64,000 bases of DNA from JAEUIE01 sp047602475 (GTDB taxonomy: Bacteria > Planctomycetota > Planctomycetia > Gemmatales > HRBIN36). A program made the translations under genes and the position numbers. How positions within the stretch are numbered: position 1 is the first letter of the stretch; each line of letters begins with the position of its first letter. Shown in pieces: positions 16,962-26,524 of the stretch. The stretch is taken from NCBI GenBank assembly GCA_047602475.1, contig JASGHE010000003.1:682001-746000 (forward strand), given 5' to 3'. The notes beneath the pieces are model-generated. The model did not search any database. It worked only from the letters and a program-made list of their open reading frames with translations, and was not told the origin of the DNA.

Positions 16962-19650
16962 ATGTCACAGACTATTGGTGCAGTCGTTGGGCAGATGCAG
17001 CAGGGGCGTACTGATGTAGCTCTGCTGACGGACTTTGTCGTACGCCAGGATGCGGAGGCATTCACACACCTGGTCGAACGGCATGCGGGGTTGGTGTGGA
17101 GCGTGTGCAAGCGCATCATTCATCGGCATCAATCAGCTGAGGATGCGTTTCAGGCGACGTGTGGTGCTGATGCAGAAGGCTCCCCGGCTGCGACTGCATG
17201 GTCAACTGAGTAGCTGGCTGTATGGCGTGGCGGTGAAGATTGCCCGGCGGACACAGACCCGGGATGCCCGGCTGCATTCCGAGATGGGGCAAGGGGCCCA
17301 GGCGACCATCAGCGAGCAGCAGACTGAACTGACCGTACGGGAATTGATGGAGGTGGTTCACCATGAAGTGCAGCGGCTGCCACGACGGTATCAGCCGGTG
17401 CTGGAGTTGTGCCTGTTCGACCAGATGTCGGTGCGGGAAGCGGCTGAGCGGTTGCAGATTTCGGTGGGCATTGTCCGGGGTTGTCTGGAACGGGGAAGGA
17501 AGCAGTTGCAGGCAAGGTTGTTACGCCGTGGTATTGCCCCGCTCGCGCTCGGTACGTTGAGTTTGACTGTACTGAACGCTCATCCGGTTTCGGTTGATCT
17601 GGTAGCTGTGGTGCAGGGGATGGTACATCAGGAGGTGCCTGCGAGGTTGATGACGTTGACAGCGACATCGCTTTCCACCTTTAGACCTGTGATTGCGCAG
17701 TTGGCGCTGGTCATGGTGTTGATCACCGGCGTGGGCATGGGTTTGGCGAGTCTCATTGCCATGCCGGTACCGAAGATATCTGCTCGTGTGAATTCTGTGC
17801 AGAATCGGGTGAAGCTTCGCGAGAAGGTTCAGGGTTTTGTTGACGATCATCAGGGGAAGCCGGTCGCCCATGCGAAAGTCGAAGTCTATCGTGACGGTAA
17901 GCTGGTGCAGGCGATTCAGGCTGATGGTTTGGGGCGGTTTGAGATTCCCGAGGCCTGGAGACAGCAGCCTGTTAATGATCGAACACTGATCGTCAGGCAA
18001 GGTGAGAAAGCTCTTGGATGGTACACCAGGATGTCGTCTCATGAAATGATGGAGCACGATGTGCATATTGTGGTATTACCTTTTGAGGCTACCGTGCGGG
18101 GAAAGATACGGAACGAGCAGGATAAGACACTCACTGGACGGTTGGGCAGGTTCTTCTGGTTTGATCATTCCATCAATGGTTCTTTGAACAACCTGGCCAT
18201 GCCCAGGGAATTTGTTGAGCTGCCCGGTTCCATGGACGCAGAGGGAAGGTTTTCGGTCAGGCTTCCCATCCAAACACAGGGAATGGTTTTCGTTGGCGCT
18301 GCTCAATACATCGACCAGCGCGTTCCCTATCACTCCACAGCGGCGGGTGTTCTTGATGCAGGTGATCTGACGCTGAAACCTTCGGCGAGCATCAAGGGGG
18401 TGGTGCAGAATGGAGAGGGTAAACCGTTGGCGGGGGTTGTGATCTATGTTCAAATGGAGAATTCATTGCCCCAGGGTGAGCATTTTCTCGATGGTACCTG
18501 GGGTGAAGCAATAACTACTGCTGATGGCCTGGGGCGATTTCAGATTGATGGGTTGGAGCCTCGCGCCAGGTTTAACGTGAGTCTGAAGGAACCTTACCAG
18601 GTTACCGGTCAAGAGGTGCCGTTGACGATGCGGTCGAAAGAGAAGGTAACGCTTTCGGTGGAGAAACCGGCTGAGTTGGTGTTGACGATGGAGCCTGCGA
18701 AGAAGATCGCTGGGCGGTTGATAGATGCAGCGAGCGGGAAGCCATTAGCTCAGGTAGGTGTCGGGTATCATGGCAGCGCACGGCCCTTCTCGTCGGCTGC
18801 TATTATGGGCACAACAACAGATCAACAGGGTAATTTTCATTTCTGGGCGCCGCCCGGCAGGACGATGCTCTACTGCAATGACGGAAAATACGAAGCATCG
18901 GTCGAGGTCACGATTCCCGAAAAGGAAACGCCTTCAATCGTTACCATGGAAGCAAACAAGTTAGCGACGCCACAGAGGTACATGGGCGATAGAGCTGTGA
19001 TGGGATTGACCGCCTTGCTGCCTCAAGCGGAAAAGGGTGTCTTTGCGGCAGATGATGCAAAGCAAGTTCGGCCCGCCCTTGTCTATCATCAAATTATCGA
19101 GCTCAAGACAGATCAGAAGCTTCCGGCCCATGCACACTGGAGGGTGTATTCGCATGATCAACCCATGGAATCCGCTTCATTCATGCACCGCTTTTGTGGA
19201 GTGCAGTCGCTGCCTGGCAATACCATGCTTGCTTCAATACCTCAGGATAACGATGGGGCATTGAAGCTGGAGATTGATCTGGAGGGTTTTCAACCGTGGA
19301 TACAGCCAGTGAAGCATAGCACTAACCGAGAACCGCTCACGATCAACTTGACGCCGGCGAGATATGTACCCATTCAGGTCCATGTGGAGGATCAACAGGG
19401 TCGTGTAGGATATCCGGTCCGGGTGCAGGTCGAATTGAAACGGCTGGGCACGACGGTGGATGCCCCGTGGGGACCGGTGTTGATTACGGATGAACAAGGA
19501 AAGGGGCGGATCGAGCATCTTCGAGTGGGGGATACGTATCGTCTGCGTGCCTGGGGGCAGGATGGCAGCACGGGTGTGACGGATTGGAAGAAGATAAGCG
19601 ATCACTCGGAGAAGGTGATTGAGATGAAGTTATCCCCGACGGCACGGTGA
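16962..19650 (+). CDS. ECF sigma factor fused to a membrane-anchored carboxypeptidase-regulatory-like region (frame-broken)
   Basis: From ATG 16962, region 2 (AEAFTHLVERHAGLVWSVCK, HRHQSAEDAFQAT) stops making sense at 17160 and continues in the +1 frame with VVLMQKAPRLRL and region 4 (LPRRYQPVLELCLFDQMSVREAAERL). Family comparison favours a 2-base deletion, since AEDAFQATFxVL is canonical. Next come a membrane helix (LALVMVLITGVGMGLASLI) and about 600 residues of beta-sandwich repeats of the CarboxypepD_reg type (for example VVQNGEGKPLAGVVIYVQ). Such sigma factors tethered to a periplasmic sensor-like region are known in planctomycetes. No separate anti-sigma gene is adjacent; the fused tail may serve as its own regulator (inference). 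Confidence 0.75.
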
Positions 19651-19869
19651 CGGTTGGTGGTTGGGGAACCCTTACAGGGTAAATACCATCATCGTCGTCG
19701 CCTCACCCAGGGTAGCCTGCGCATCGCTGCGCTCGCTTCGGCAACCTTGGGCTGCGGTGGATATGCCCTTCGGGCAAAAGAAAGACAGGTAATCGACTGT
19801 AATGAGTCGTCCATACCCAAGCTGCCCTTCTCAGCCTTCATCATTCCGATTACACTTTCTTCCCCTGAG

Positions 19870-19901
19870 CACTCAGCACTCAGGACTCAGCACTCAGGAC
19901 T
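19870..19901. repeat. Heptanucleotide tandem repeat (CACTCAG)
   Basis: CACTCAG, CACTCAG, GACTCAG, CACTCAG, GACT, ending 8 bases before the methyltransferase start codon. The preceding 19651-19869 holds weak palindromes (CACCCAGGGTAGCC, GCAACCTTGGGCTGC) and no gene. Confidence 0.65.
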
Positions 19902-19908
19902 AATAAGC

Positions 19909-20775
19909 ATGAAGCTTACCCTTGATACGATCAAGAAGCCGTTACGGATGGTGAAGCGGCGGTTGATGACGCAGCGGATTGATGCGGGCACGCAACCGGC
20001 CACGAGCATCATTGATGTTTACTCGAAGGCCGTTCCTTCGAACCAGGAAGCGATCAACATCTTTGCGGGCGAATGGTCGTCGCGGTTTCCAGCCGGGATG
20101 AACCTGCATGCGGGTGCGATGCCGCTCTACGAGGATGAACGCATCTCTCTGGGGCTGCGGGAATTGGGTGGCGTGGCAGGGCAGAGCGTGCTGGAACTGG
20201 GGCCGCTGGAGGGTGGGCATAGCTATCTGCTGGAGAAGGCCGGGGCCAGGTCGGTGCTGTCTATTGAAGCCAACACGCGGGCTTACTTGAAGTGCCTGAT
20301 TGCCAAGGAACTGCTCGGCATGCAGCGGGTGCGGTTCCTATGTGGCGACTTTGTGGAGTATCTCAGGACGTCGCCTCCACGGTTTGATTTCGTCCTCTGT
20401 TCGGGGGTGCTCTATCATCAGAAGCAACCGGTCGAGGTGATTCATCGTCTGTCGCAGATCACTGATCGCCTGCTCGTCTGGACGCACTATTATGATGAAG
20501 CGATCATTCGAACATCGCCGACATTGAGTCCGAAGTTTCCCTCTTCTGAACGAGTTGAGTATGCAGGTTACGCTCATACCCTTCATCGGCAGGAGTATCA
20601 ATTGTCGCTGGCTCATCCTGGGTTTTGCGGGGCAGGAGCTGAGCACAGCAACTGGATGGAACGGAGCGAACTATTAGCGGCGTTCCACCACGTTGGATTC
20701 AAGACGGTGAAAGTGTTACAGGAAGACCCACACTTTGTGAACGGGCCATGCCTGATGATGGTGGTGACGAGGTAG
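19909..20775 (+). CDS. Class I SAM-dependent methyltransferase
   Basis: 288 residues from ATG 19909; a longer reading through the upstream repeat is not protein-like. SAM motif I is VLELGPLEGGHS (about 101-112), followed by SIEAN (acidic end of strand 2) and FDFVLCSGVLYH (motif IV, about 165). The C-terminus WMERSELLAAFHHVGF resembles the substrate-binding tail of small-molecule or glycan methyltransferases of planctomycetes (DUF1698-like, tentative). The substrate is unknown. Followed by a family B repeat and the convergent galT-like gene. Confidence 0.65.
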   Translation: MKLTLDTIKKPLRMVKRRLMTQRIDAGTQPATSIIDVYSKAVPSNQEAINIFAGEWSSRFPAGMNLHAGAMPLYEDERISLGLRELGGVAGQSVLELGPLEGGHSYLLEKAGARSVLSIEANTRAYLKCLIAKELLGMQRVRFLCGDFVEYLRTSPPRFDFVLCSGVLYHQKQPVEVIHRLSQITDRLLVWTHYYDEAIIRTSPTLSPKFPSSERVEYAGYAHTLHRQEYQLSLAHPGFCGAGAEHSNWMERSELLAAFHHVGFKTVKVLQEDPHFVNGPCLMMVVTR

Positions 20776-20783
20776 CGAGAGAG

Positions 20784-20879
20784 GTGGCAGGGGTCAGATG
20801 TACTCATCTGCCCCCTGTGACAGGTGCAATCGCTTAGTTGGTTCGCAGGGGGCAACGGCGTACCGTTGACCCCTGCCAC
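20784..20879. repeat. Palindromic element, family B
   Basis: Same arms as at 3556. Hairpin tips are CAGATGTACTCATCTG and CAACGGCGTACCGTTG; the second stem differs from the other two copies on both sides together. The core contains GTGCAATCGCTT, also present in the element at 56515. Confidence 0.85.
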
Positions 20880-20897
20880 GGTCTCTGTGCCACGGTT

Positions 20898-21821
20898 TCA
20901 GCGATGTAGTTGTTCAGCAGCTGACTCCGGTCGAATCGGATTGACATAGAGGCCTGAGCCTAGTTCGAGGCCGGCGAAGGTGGTGAGGCGAGGGAAGAAC
21001 TCAATCCGCCAGGGAAGATGGGCGTGATCACGGGGAGGCAGCTTCCAGATGATGTTGTGCGAGACTTTGCCGATGACTGCTTCGAGGCGGCGCAGCGTTG
21101 ATTGCAGATGGCGGGCGAGAGACAGATAGCCCTCGAAGCTCAGCGTATCAAACGCTCCACTAAGCCGGGGCAGCAGCCAGACTTCGTAGGGCACCCGGCT
21201 GACGGGCGGGCAGAGGGTAACGTAGCTGGCATCCTGCTCAATCATCAAGTTCTGATGTTGGAACAGTGTCGGTAAATGTTCTTTCAGATTCTGTGCTTCT
21301 TTGACAATGTGCGTGGGGCAATAATCGAGTGACATCAGTTGCAGATGGGGATGCCCCAGCGTCGCGCCGGCACGGGTGCCCACATTCTTGAAAACCTGAA
21401 CGTACTGGGCACGGGGATCGTTCGACCAGTGTCGGAGGCGGGTGGCGATGGCTTCCAAGATATGGGTGAGATGTTCGACGGAGAGACTGAGCCAATCGTC
21501 GTCATGGCGAGCTGATTCGATCAAGACTTCGTGCTGACCGTAGGCGGAAGGGCTTGCTTCGCTGTGCAGTTGGGTGGCGACGGCGGGGAAGCGGTTGGGC
21601 ACCAGTCGCAGTTGCCAGGGCTTCGTCTTATCGCTGGGCCAGCGGTAGACCGCAGCGGGCGTTTCCTCTTCGTGGCCCGGGCAGAAGGGGCAGAAGTCGG
21701 TGACGGGCAGGATCATTGTTTCCCGTGCCAGGGCGTTCGTACGCCGGGCTCGCTGGGGGGCATAGAGCACCTCGGCACCGGTGATGGGATCGATGCAGAG
21801 TTCAGGGGTGTCGTTTGGCAT
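20898..21821 (-). CDS. galT: Galactose-1-phosphate uridylyltransferase-like enzyme
   Basis: 307 residues of the HIT superfamily. Zinc-site cysteines sit in DFCPFCPGHE (about 42-51), the nucleotide-binding segment is VFKNVGTRAGATLGHPHLQL with the histidine triad HPHLQ near 175-179, and the second half-domain ends in WRIEFFPRLTTFAGLELGSG. This layout is that of GalT-type transferases, which move UMP between UDP-glucose and galactose-1-phosphate (Leloir pathway). The residue between the second His and Gln is Leu rather than the usual Gly/Ser/Thr, so the exact substrate may differ. No other gal genes are nearby. Start ATG 21821. Confidence 0.75.
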   Translation of the reverse strand: MPNDTPELCIDPITGAEVLYAPQRARRTNALARETMILPVTDFCPFCPGHEEETPAAVYRWPSDKTKPWQLRLVPNRFPAVATQLHSEASPSAYGQHEVLIESARHDDDWLSLSVEHLTHILEAIATRLRHWSNDPRAQYVQVFKNVGTRAGATLGHPHLQLMSLDYCPTHIVKEAQNLKEHLPTLFQHQNLMIEQDASYVTLCPPVSRVPYEVWLLPRLSGAFDTLSFEGYLSLARHLQSTLRRLEAVIGKVSHNIIWKLPPRDHAHLPWRIEFFPRLTTFAGLELGSGLYVNPIRPESAAEQLHR

Positions 21822-21843
21822 AGTGGATAGTGTAGGGTCGGGT

Positions 21844-21942
21844 TCTCCCCCTTTACAAGGGGGAGTTAGAGGGGGTGGTGGTTAGGTTGAAATCTTCGGC
21901 AGTGACTTACCCCACCCAACCTCCCCTTGGAAAGGGGAGGAG
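21844..21942. repeat. Palindromic element, family K
   Basis: Left arm CTCCCCCTTTACAAGGGGGA, right arm CTCCCCTTGGAAAGGGGAGG, core of about 40 bases. The middle of both stems differs from the copy at 911. Confidence 0.8.
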
Positions 21943-22043
21943 CCAGACAGCCAGGCAAAGCGGGCTTGCACGAATGACGAATCTGGGCTATCTGCTGATG
22001 GCTTAGAGATATTGCGTAGCACGCTTGCAGGAGGGGCCCAGCG

Positions 22044-23327
22044 ATGGCACTGAAAGATCACGCCAAAGAACAAGTCAAATCCGTGGCTGGAAAGATCGGC
22101 GGCGGCATCGTGGGCCTCGTGGTAGCTGGCGGGTTGATGTGGTTTACTCCACTTATAGACCGCTTCGTCAAGCCAGCCAAGCCGCTGGCCAACTTCGCCT
22201 CAGAAGATGGCGGCGATTCGCTGACAGTGACCTTCAAGAACCTTTCGCAGAACGCCAAAGAAGCCAAGTGGGACTTCGGCGACGGCACACCGCTTGAAAT
22301 TGTTGCCGGTACACAGACTGAGATCAAACACAAGTTCAAGAAGGCCAACACCTACAAGGTGAAGCTGGTGGTCAAGAATGTGGTCGATCAGGAAGACAGC
22401 CGGGAGAGCCAGATCGCTGTCGGCGTGAAGCCTCAGATTCTAGACTTGAGCATGAAGCCGATCGACCAGAAGACCAAGCCTTTTACCGCAGGGGTGAAGA
22501 TCAAGTTCGAGGCGACGGCTGATTTGGATGCTGATGTCGAATGGGATTTCGGCGATGGTATTTATCAGCAGGGTAAGGAAACCGTAGTGCATGAATTCCC
22601 GTTGCCGGGCAAGCAACTGGTGAAGGTGCGTGCCGTCCTGGGACATTCGAAGGGATCGCCCTCCATTCAGGAAATCGAGGTGCTGCCTCAAAGTGGTCTG
22701 GTGACGACAGGCGGCGTGGCATCACCGACGGTAGTGCCCAATACCAAGCGTCACACTTCGGCAACGCTCAGCGTTGAGGTGGCTGTCCGTTCCCAATTAA
22801 CCGCCGACGTGCTGCGTCTGAATCGCCTCCAGACCGTGAACTCATCAGGCAAAGTAACGAACGGCAACGTGGTGGTTTCGATCCCGGTGACTCCCGGCTA
22901 TCTCATCAAGTCTGCCCGTTTCGAGCCGACGACTCTCAAGAAGAGCAGCAACGTCATCAACGAATCGGTGATGACTTCGGAGGATGGCAAGTCGGTGCTG
23001 GTGAAAGCACAGCTCACCAAACCAGGCACCGAGTATCATCTGAATGTGGGTGTTGCCTATATCGAAGAAGTGAATCCGGCAATGAAGAAGGAGAGTACAG
23101 CGGTGTCGACTCTGCCAGGCACTCCTTCGATGGTACTTCCGCTGGGCAACCGGCACGAATTGGAGATCAAGTACCAGGATCAAACGGTGTTGAAGCTGAG
23201 CGATCTGCCCATCCAGGCGTCTGAGTTTACGGTAGAAGGGCGAAGATATGCGGTGACCGCGAGCAAGGACGGCGGGCAGGTGAAGATCATGATGCGGGAA
23301 ATACCCCGGCAGATACGGAATCAGTAA
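22044..23327 (+). CDS. Membrane-anchored PKD-domain protein
   Basis: 427 residues. An N-terminal membrane helix (GGGIVGLVVAGGLMWFTPLI, about 17-37) is followed by two PKD-type immunoglobulin-like domains, each with the signature WDFGDG (about residues 77-82 and 166-171), and a C-terminal beta-rich domain (about 240-420) with no recognised family. PKD domains usually mediate protein or glycan contacts outside the cytoplasm, so a cell-envelope structural or adhesion role is inferred. A strong ribosome-binding site (AGGAGGGG) precedes ATG 22044. Confidence 0.7.
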   Translation: MALKDHAKEQVKSVAGKIGGGIVGLVVAGGLMWFTPLIDRFVKPAKPLANFASEDGGDSLTVTFKNLSQNAKEAKWDFGDGTPLEIVAGTQTEIKHKFKKANTYKVKLVVKNVVDQEDSRESQIAVGVKPQILDLSMKPIDQKTKPFTAGVKIKFEATADLDADVEWDFGDGIYQQGKETVVHEFPLPGKQLVKVRAVLGHSKGSPSIQEIEVLPQSGLVTTGGVASPTVVPNTKRHTSATLSVEVAVRSQLTADVLRLNRLQTVNSSGKVTNGNVVVSIPVTPGYLIKSARFEPTTLKKSSNVINESVMTSEDGKSVLVKAQLTKPGTEYHLNVGVAYIEEVNPAMKKESTAVSTLPGTPSMVLPLGNRHELEIKYQDQTVLKLSDLPIQASEFTVEGRRYAVTASKDGGQVKIMMREIPRQIRNQ

Positions 23328-23360
23328 TGGAGGCAGACGAGGCTTCCCGTGCATTTTCGA

Positions 23361-23423
23361 GTAGCGGAAGTCGCCAGACTTCCGTCGATGATCGCGGACG
23401 GAACTCTTGGCGAGTTCCGCTAC
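23361..23423. repeat. Palindromic element, family E
   Basis: Starts GTAGCGGAAG and ends GTTCCGCTAC. Two hairpins, CGGAAGTCGCCAGACTTCCG and CGGAACTC/GAGTTCCG. A second copy at 24213 lies on the other side of the PEP-CTERM gene. Confidence 0.85.
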
Positions 23424-23535
23424 CGTGATGCGTCCAACCCGGCTTGCGTAAATTCACTGTTTTGTGTATCGTCGTAGCGTGCAATGGATGCACATGCCAG
23501 CCGCACTCGATGCGTTTGCGACAAGGAGGTCGACG

Positions 23536-24216
23536 ATGTACCGGCCCAGAATCGGTCTTGTAGTTTCGTCTATCATGGTGATGCTGGTGGCGTCGGAAGT
23601 AGTTGCGCAAGCAGTGCCCATCCTTCCCAACACCAGCAGTAGCACCACCACTACTACGAGCACTTCGACGACAAGTCCGACCCCCAGCGCCTCGCCGGTG
23701 GACCTGGCCCATCTGAACTGGCGTTTTGGCCAGATGTCGCCCTACGCCCAGCAGCCTATCACCGGCAGCGCCACGAACCAGCCGGTAGTACCTGCCCCCA
23801 GTCCGACAACTAGTAACAACAATCCCTTTGTGGCATCCACCCTGGCGACTCAGGGCAGCCTGGTCTCCACCGGGACGAACAGCACCACGCCTGCTGTGCA
23901 ACCGACGAGCAGTGGAGCCTCCAGCACGCTGACCAGTTCACACTATGTCTCTCGTTTTACCAGTTTCGAGACGCTGACGCCCACCTACGGCGTCAATCCT
24001 TCGCTTCCGACTGTGCCCACGGAACCGTTTGTGAACTTGAACACGTTCACGCCGCCAACTTTAACACTGACTTCGATTCCTGAACCGACCACATTGATCA
24101 TGTGCGGCGGGTTGCTGGCGCTGGTGGGGTATGGGTACAGCCGACGACGATTGAAGGCGGACGTTAAGACAGAAGAGCAGCCGGGAGATGAGCCGAACGA
24201 ACCGTTGAATGTGTAG
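23536..24216 (+). CDS. PEP-CTERM sorting-signal protein, Ser/Thr-rich
   Basis: 226 residues from ATG 23536, chosen because AAGGAGG lies 6 bases before it and a signal peptide follows (LVVSSIMVMLVASEVVAQA). The mature region is dominated by Ser/Thr/Pro (runs of TTTTTSTSTTS). The C-terminus has the PEP-CTERM layout: IPEPTTL, a hydrophobic helix (IMCGGLLALVGYGY), then SRRRLK. PEP-CTERM proteins are exported and processed by exosortases; none is visible here. The stop TAG is the first TAG of the family E repeat. Function unknown. Confidence 0.75.
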   Translation: MYRPRIGLVVSSIMVMLVASEVVAQAVPILPNTSSSTTTTTSTSTTSPTPSASPVDLAHLNWRFGQMSPYAQQPITGSATNQPVVPAPSPTTSNNNPFVASTLATQGSLVSTGTNSTTPAVQPTSSGASSTLTSSHYVSRFTSFETLTPTYGVNPSLPTVPTEPFVNLNTFTPPTLTLTSIPEPTTLIMCGGLLALVGYGYSRRRLKADVKTEEQPGDEPNEPLNV

Positions 24217-24274
24217 CGGAAGTCGCCAGACTTCCGCGTCTACTCTCAACGGAACTCCAGGCGAGTTCCGCTAC
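24213..24274. repeat. Palindromic element, family E
   Basis: Same as 23361, with hairpins CGGAAGTCGCCAGACTTCCG and CGGAACTCCAGGCGAGTTCC. Its TAG at 24214-24216 is the stop codon of the PEP-CTERM gene. Confidence 0.85.
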
Positions 24275-24289
24275 AGAGATGCGACAAAC

Positions 24290-24325
24290 GCAAGAAGCTC
24301 CCGACGATGTCTGGGAGCTTCTTGC
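24290..24325. terminator. Hairpin between convergent genes, possible terminator
   Basis: GCAAGAAGCTCCC and GGGAGCTTCTTGC form a 13-base-pair stem with a 10-base loop. The T-tracts on either side are short (ATTTC on plus, GTTTG on minus). Confidence 0.6.
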
Positions 24326-24340
24326 ATTTCGATAGTCAGA

Positions 24341-24529
24341 TTATTGCTTGGCGACTTGTTCGTTGGCGATGGTGTCGTTCTGCTGCGGCACGGTGGTGGT
24401 AGGCACCGGGCATCGTCCGCCGAGGTAGCAGCAGCCCGTGCTTGCTGGAAAGAGCATTCGACTGCCCATGAAAAGGCAGGCGGCGAGGATAAAGTACCAG
24501 AAGACGGAGTTGGAGGGTTGGGTGGCCAT
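24341..24529 (-). CDS. Small cysteine-containing membrane protein
   Basis: 62 residues from ATG 24529. One membrane helix (VFWYFILAACLFMGSRMLF, about residues 9-27) is followed by TGCCYLGGRCPVP, three cysteines that could form a disulfide or bind metal outside the membrane, and a short polar tail. A perfect TATAAT lies 6 bases before the ATG, which both supports the start and predicts a leaderless mRNA. No family recognised. Confidence 0.6.
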   Translation of the reverse strand: MATQPSNSVFWYFILAACLFMGSRMLFPASTGCCYLGGRCPVPTTTVPQQNDTIANEQVAKQ

Positions 24530-24535
24530 GGGGGT

Positions 24536-24541
24536 ATTATA
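24536..24541 (-). promoter_or_regulatory. -10 box giving a probable leaderless transcript
   Basis: TATAAT on the minus strand, then six bases (ACCCCC), then ATG at 24529. Normal initiation 6-8 bases after the -10 would start the RNA at or next to the ATG. TGCACA stands 17 bases upstream as a poor -35. Confidence 0.6.
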
Positions 24542-24577
24542 GGGAGAACGTGGCGCACTGTGCATGAAACTAGTTGC

Positions 24578-24777
24578 AGCCCCTGGTAAGGGGCGGCCGG
24601 GAAGTAGCTGGCAGCGAAGCTGCCAGGAAAGACGAGGCAGAAATAGAGCCCCCGGATGGGGCGATGGGAACGTGGTCATATTCCAATCGCCCCCATCCGG
24701 GGGCTCTGGATAGGGGTTTCCATCGAACTGGCAGCTCGCGCAGCCAGCTACTGCCGGGTCGCCCCTTATCAGGGGCT
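24578..24777. repeat. Composite palindromic element, family A (copy 3)
   Basis: Inner hairpin GAGCCCCCGGATGGGGCGAT with ATCGCCCCCATCCGGGGGCT: the CGGATGGGG/CCCCATCCG stem differs from the other copies in a paired way. Outer arms as at 6754. Confidence 0.85.
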
Positions 24778-24817
24778 GCTAACAAGTGTGATGTCATATT
24801 GGGAAAAGGGTTAGACC

Positions 24818-24893
24818 ATACCAGCCCGCTGCGCTAGCAAGGGAGGGCCTGGCGATTGCACGCGGTTCCCTTGCTGGCACTTCGGGCTGGTAT
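24818..24893. repeat. Palindromic element, family C
   Basis: Left arm ATACCAGCCCGCTGCGCTAG, right arm GCTGGCACTTCGGGCTGGTA; the core contains GGCGATTGCACGCGG. Confidence 0.8.
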
Positions 24894-24901
24894 CTAACAC
24901 A

Positions 24902-24972
24902 GACAGCCTGAAGCTTCAGCAAGGGTGGATCATACGTTTGCACGTCTCCCCCCGCTGGCGCTTCAGGCTGTC
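24902..24972. repeat. Palindromic element, diverged family C
   Basis: Arms GACAGCCTGAAGCTTCAGCA and GCTGGCGCTTCAGGCTGTC follow the family C pattern with different stem bases; the core ACGTTTGCACGTC keeps the shared word TTTGCACG. The next stretch (25004-25040) has a separate CCCCTCTCCC/GGGGAGAGGGG hairpin just past the ahcY stop. Confidence 0.75.
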
Positions 24973-25047
24973 ATCGTGAAGGCAGCTTGTCTTTGCTGCC
25001 TCTTAGCCCCAACCCCTCTCCCGACTGGGGAGAGGGGAGAATAACTC

Positions 25048-26475
25048 CTAGTACCGGTAGTTATCCTTCTTATACGGCCCATTCACAGGCACGTTGATGT
25101 ACTTGGCCTGGTCTTCGCTCAGTTGGCTGAGTTGGGCGTTCAGCTTCTTGAGTTGCAGACGGGCAACCTTTTCATCGAGGTGCTTCGGCAGCGTGTAGAC
25201 GCCGACGGGGTAGTCTTTGGTGTTGGTGTAGAGTTCGATCTGGGCGATGGTCTGGTTGGCGAACGAGGAGGACATCACGTAGCTCGGGTGGCCGGTGCCG
25301 CAGCCGAGGTTGACGAGTCGGCCCTTGGCGAGGAGGATGATCCGCTTGCCATCAGGGAAGATCACGTGATCGACCTGGGGCTTGATCTCATCCCACTTGC
25401 ACTTCTTTTCGATGCTGGCGACATCGATTTCGTTGTCGAAGTGGCCGATGTTGCAGACGATCGATTCGGGCTTCATCTTCTCCATGTGTTCATAACGGAT
25501 GACGTTATGGTTGCCGGTAGCGGTAACGAAGATGTCAGCCTTGTCGGCGGCGTATTCCATGGTCACCACTCGGTAGCCTTCCATCGCAGCCTGCAGGGCA
25601 CAGATCGGATCGATCTCGGTGACCCATACCTGAGCGGAGAGAGCACGCAGGGCCTGAGCGGAACCTTTGCCGACGTCGCCGTAGCCAGCGACGAGAGCGA
25701 CCTTGCCGGCGACCATCACATCGGTGGCACGCTTGATGGCATCGACGAGCGATTCCCGGCAGCCATAGAGGTTGTCGAACTTCGACTTCGTCACGCTGTC
25801 GTTCACATTGATGGCAGGGAAGGCGAGCTTGCCTTCGGTGTGCATCTGGTAGAGACGCATGACGCCGGTGGTGGTTTCTTCGGTCACGCCCTTGATGGCC
25901 TTGAGCCGGGTGCTGTACCAGGTCGGGTCAGTCTTCAGCTTGGCCTTGATGCTGGCGTAGAGAACCTTTTCCTCTTCGCTGTGTGGGTTGGCCAGCACGC
26001 TCAAGTCCTTCTCAGCACGGGTGCCGAGGTGGAGGAGCAGGGTAGCGTCGCCACCGTCGTCGAGGATCATGTTGGAGAAGCCACCGTCGTGCCATTCGAA
26101 GATGGCGTGGGTGAACTTCCAGTAGTCTTCCAGGCTTTCACCCTTGTAGGCGAAGACCGGGGTGCCACCTTCAGCGATGGCGGCGGCGGCGTGATCCTGC
26201 GTGCTGAAGATATTGCACGAGGCCCAGCGCACTTGGGCGCCGAGGGCTTCCAGCGTCTGGATGAGCACGGCAGTCTGGATAGTCATGTGCAGCGAGCCGG
26301 TGATGCGAGCGCCTTTGAGAGGCTGGCTCTTGGCGTACTCATCACGGATCATCATGAGGCCGGGCATTTCGGTCTCAGCGATCTTGATTTCCTTGCGGCC
26401 CCACTCAGCGAGCTTGAGGTCAGCAACGTGGTAATCGTTGCTGGCGATGTTCCGGGGTTGAAGCTTAGCGTTCAT
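25048..26475 (-). CDS. ahcY: S-adenosylhomocysteine hydrolase
   Basis: Reversibly splits S-adenosylhomocysteine into adenosine and homocysteine, removing the inhibitor formed by methyltransferases. 475 residues from ATG 26475 with AAGGA 8 bases upstream. A longer reading would run through the riboswitch and is rejected. NAD-binding motif GYGDVGKGSA, substrate and hinge segment CGTGHPSYVMSSSF, and the conserved C-terminal KxxxYRY end (KKDNYRY). Length and insertion pattern are those of the long bacterial form. Monocistronic, preceded by an SAH riboswitch and terminator, so expression should rise with its own substrate. Confidence 0.97.
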   Translation of the reverse strand: MNAKLQPRNIASNDYHVADLKLAEWGRKEIKIAETEMPGLMMIRDEYAKSQPLKGARITGSLHMTIQTAVLIQTLEALGAQVRWASCNIFSTQDHAAAAIAEGGTPVFAYKGESLEDYWKFTHAIFEWHDGGFSNMILDDGGDATLLLHLGTRAEKDLSVLANPHSEEEKVLYASIKAKLKTDPTWYSTRLKAIKGVTEETTTGVMRLYQMHTEGKLAFPAINVNDSVTKSKFDNLYGCRESLVDAIKRATDVMVAGKVALVAGYGDVGKGSAQALRALSAQVWVTEIDPICALQAAMEGYRVVTMEYAADKADIFVTATGNHNVIRYEHMEKMKPESIVCNIGHFDNEIDVASIEKKCKWDEIKPQVDHVIFPDGKRIILLAKGRLVNLGCGTGHPSYVMSSSFANQTIAQIELYTNTKDYPVGVYTLPKHLDEKVARLQLKKLNAQLSQLSEDQAKYINVPVNGPYKKDNYRY

Positions 26476-26524
26476 ACAAGATTCCTTCTGCCCTGTGGGC
26501 AATGGTCCACGGGTGCGGGAAACG

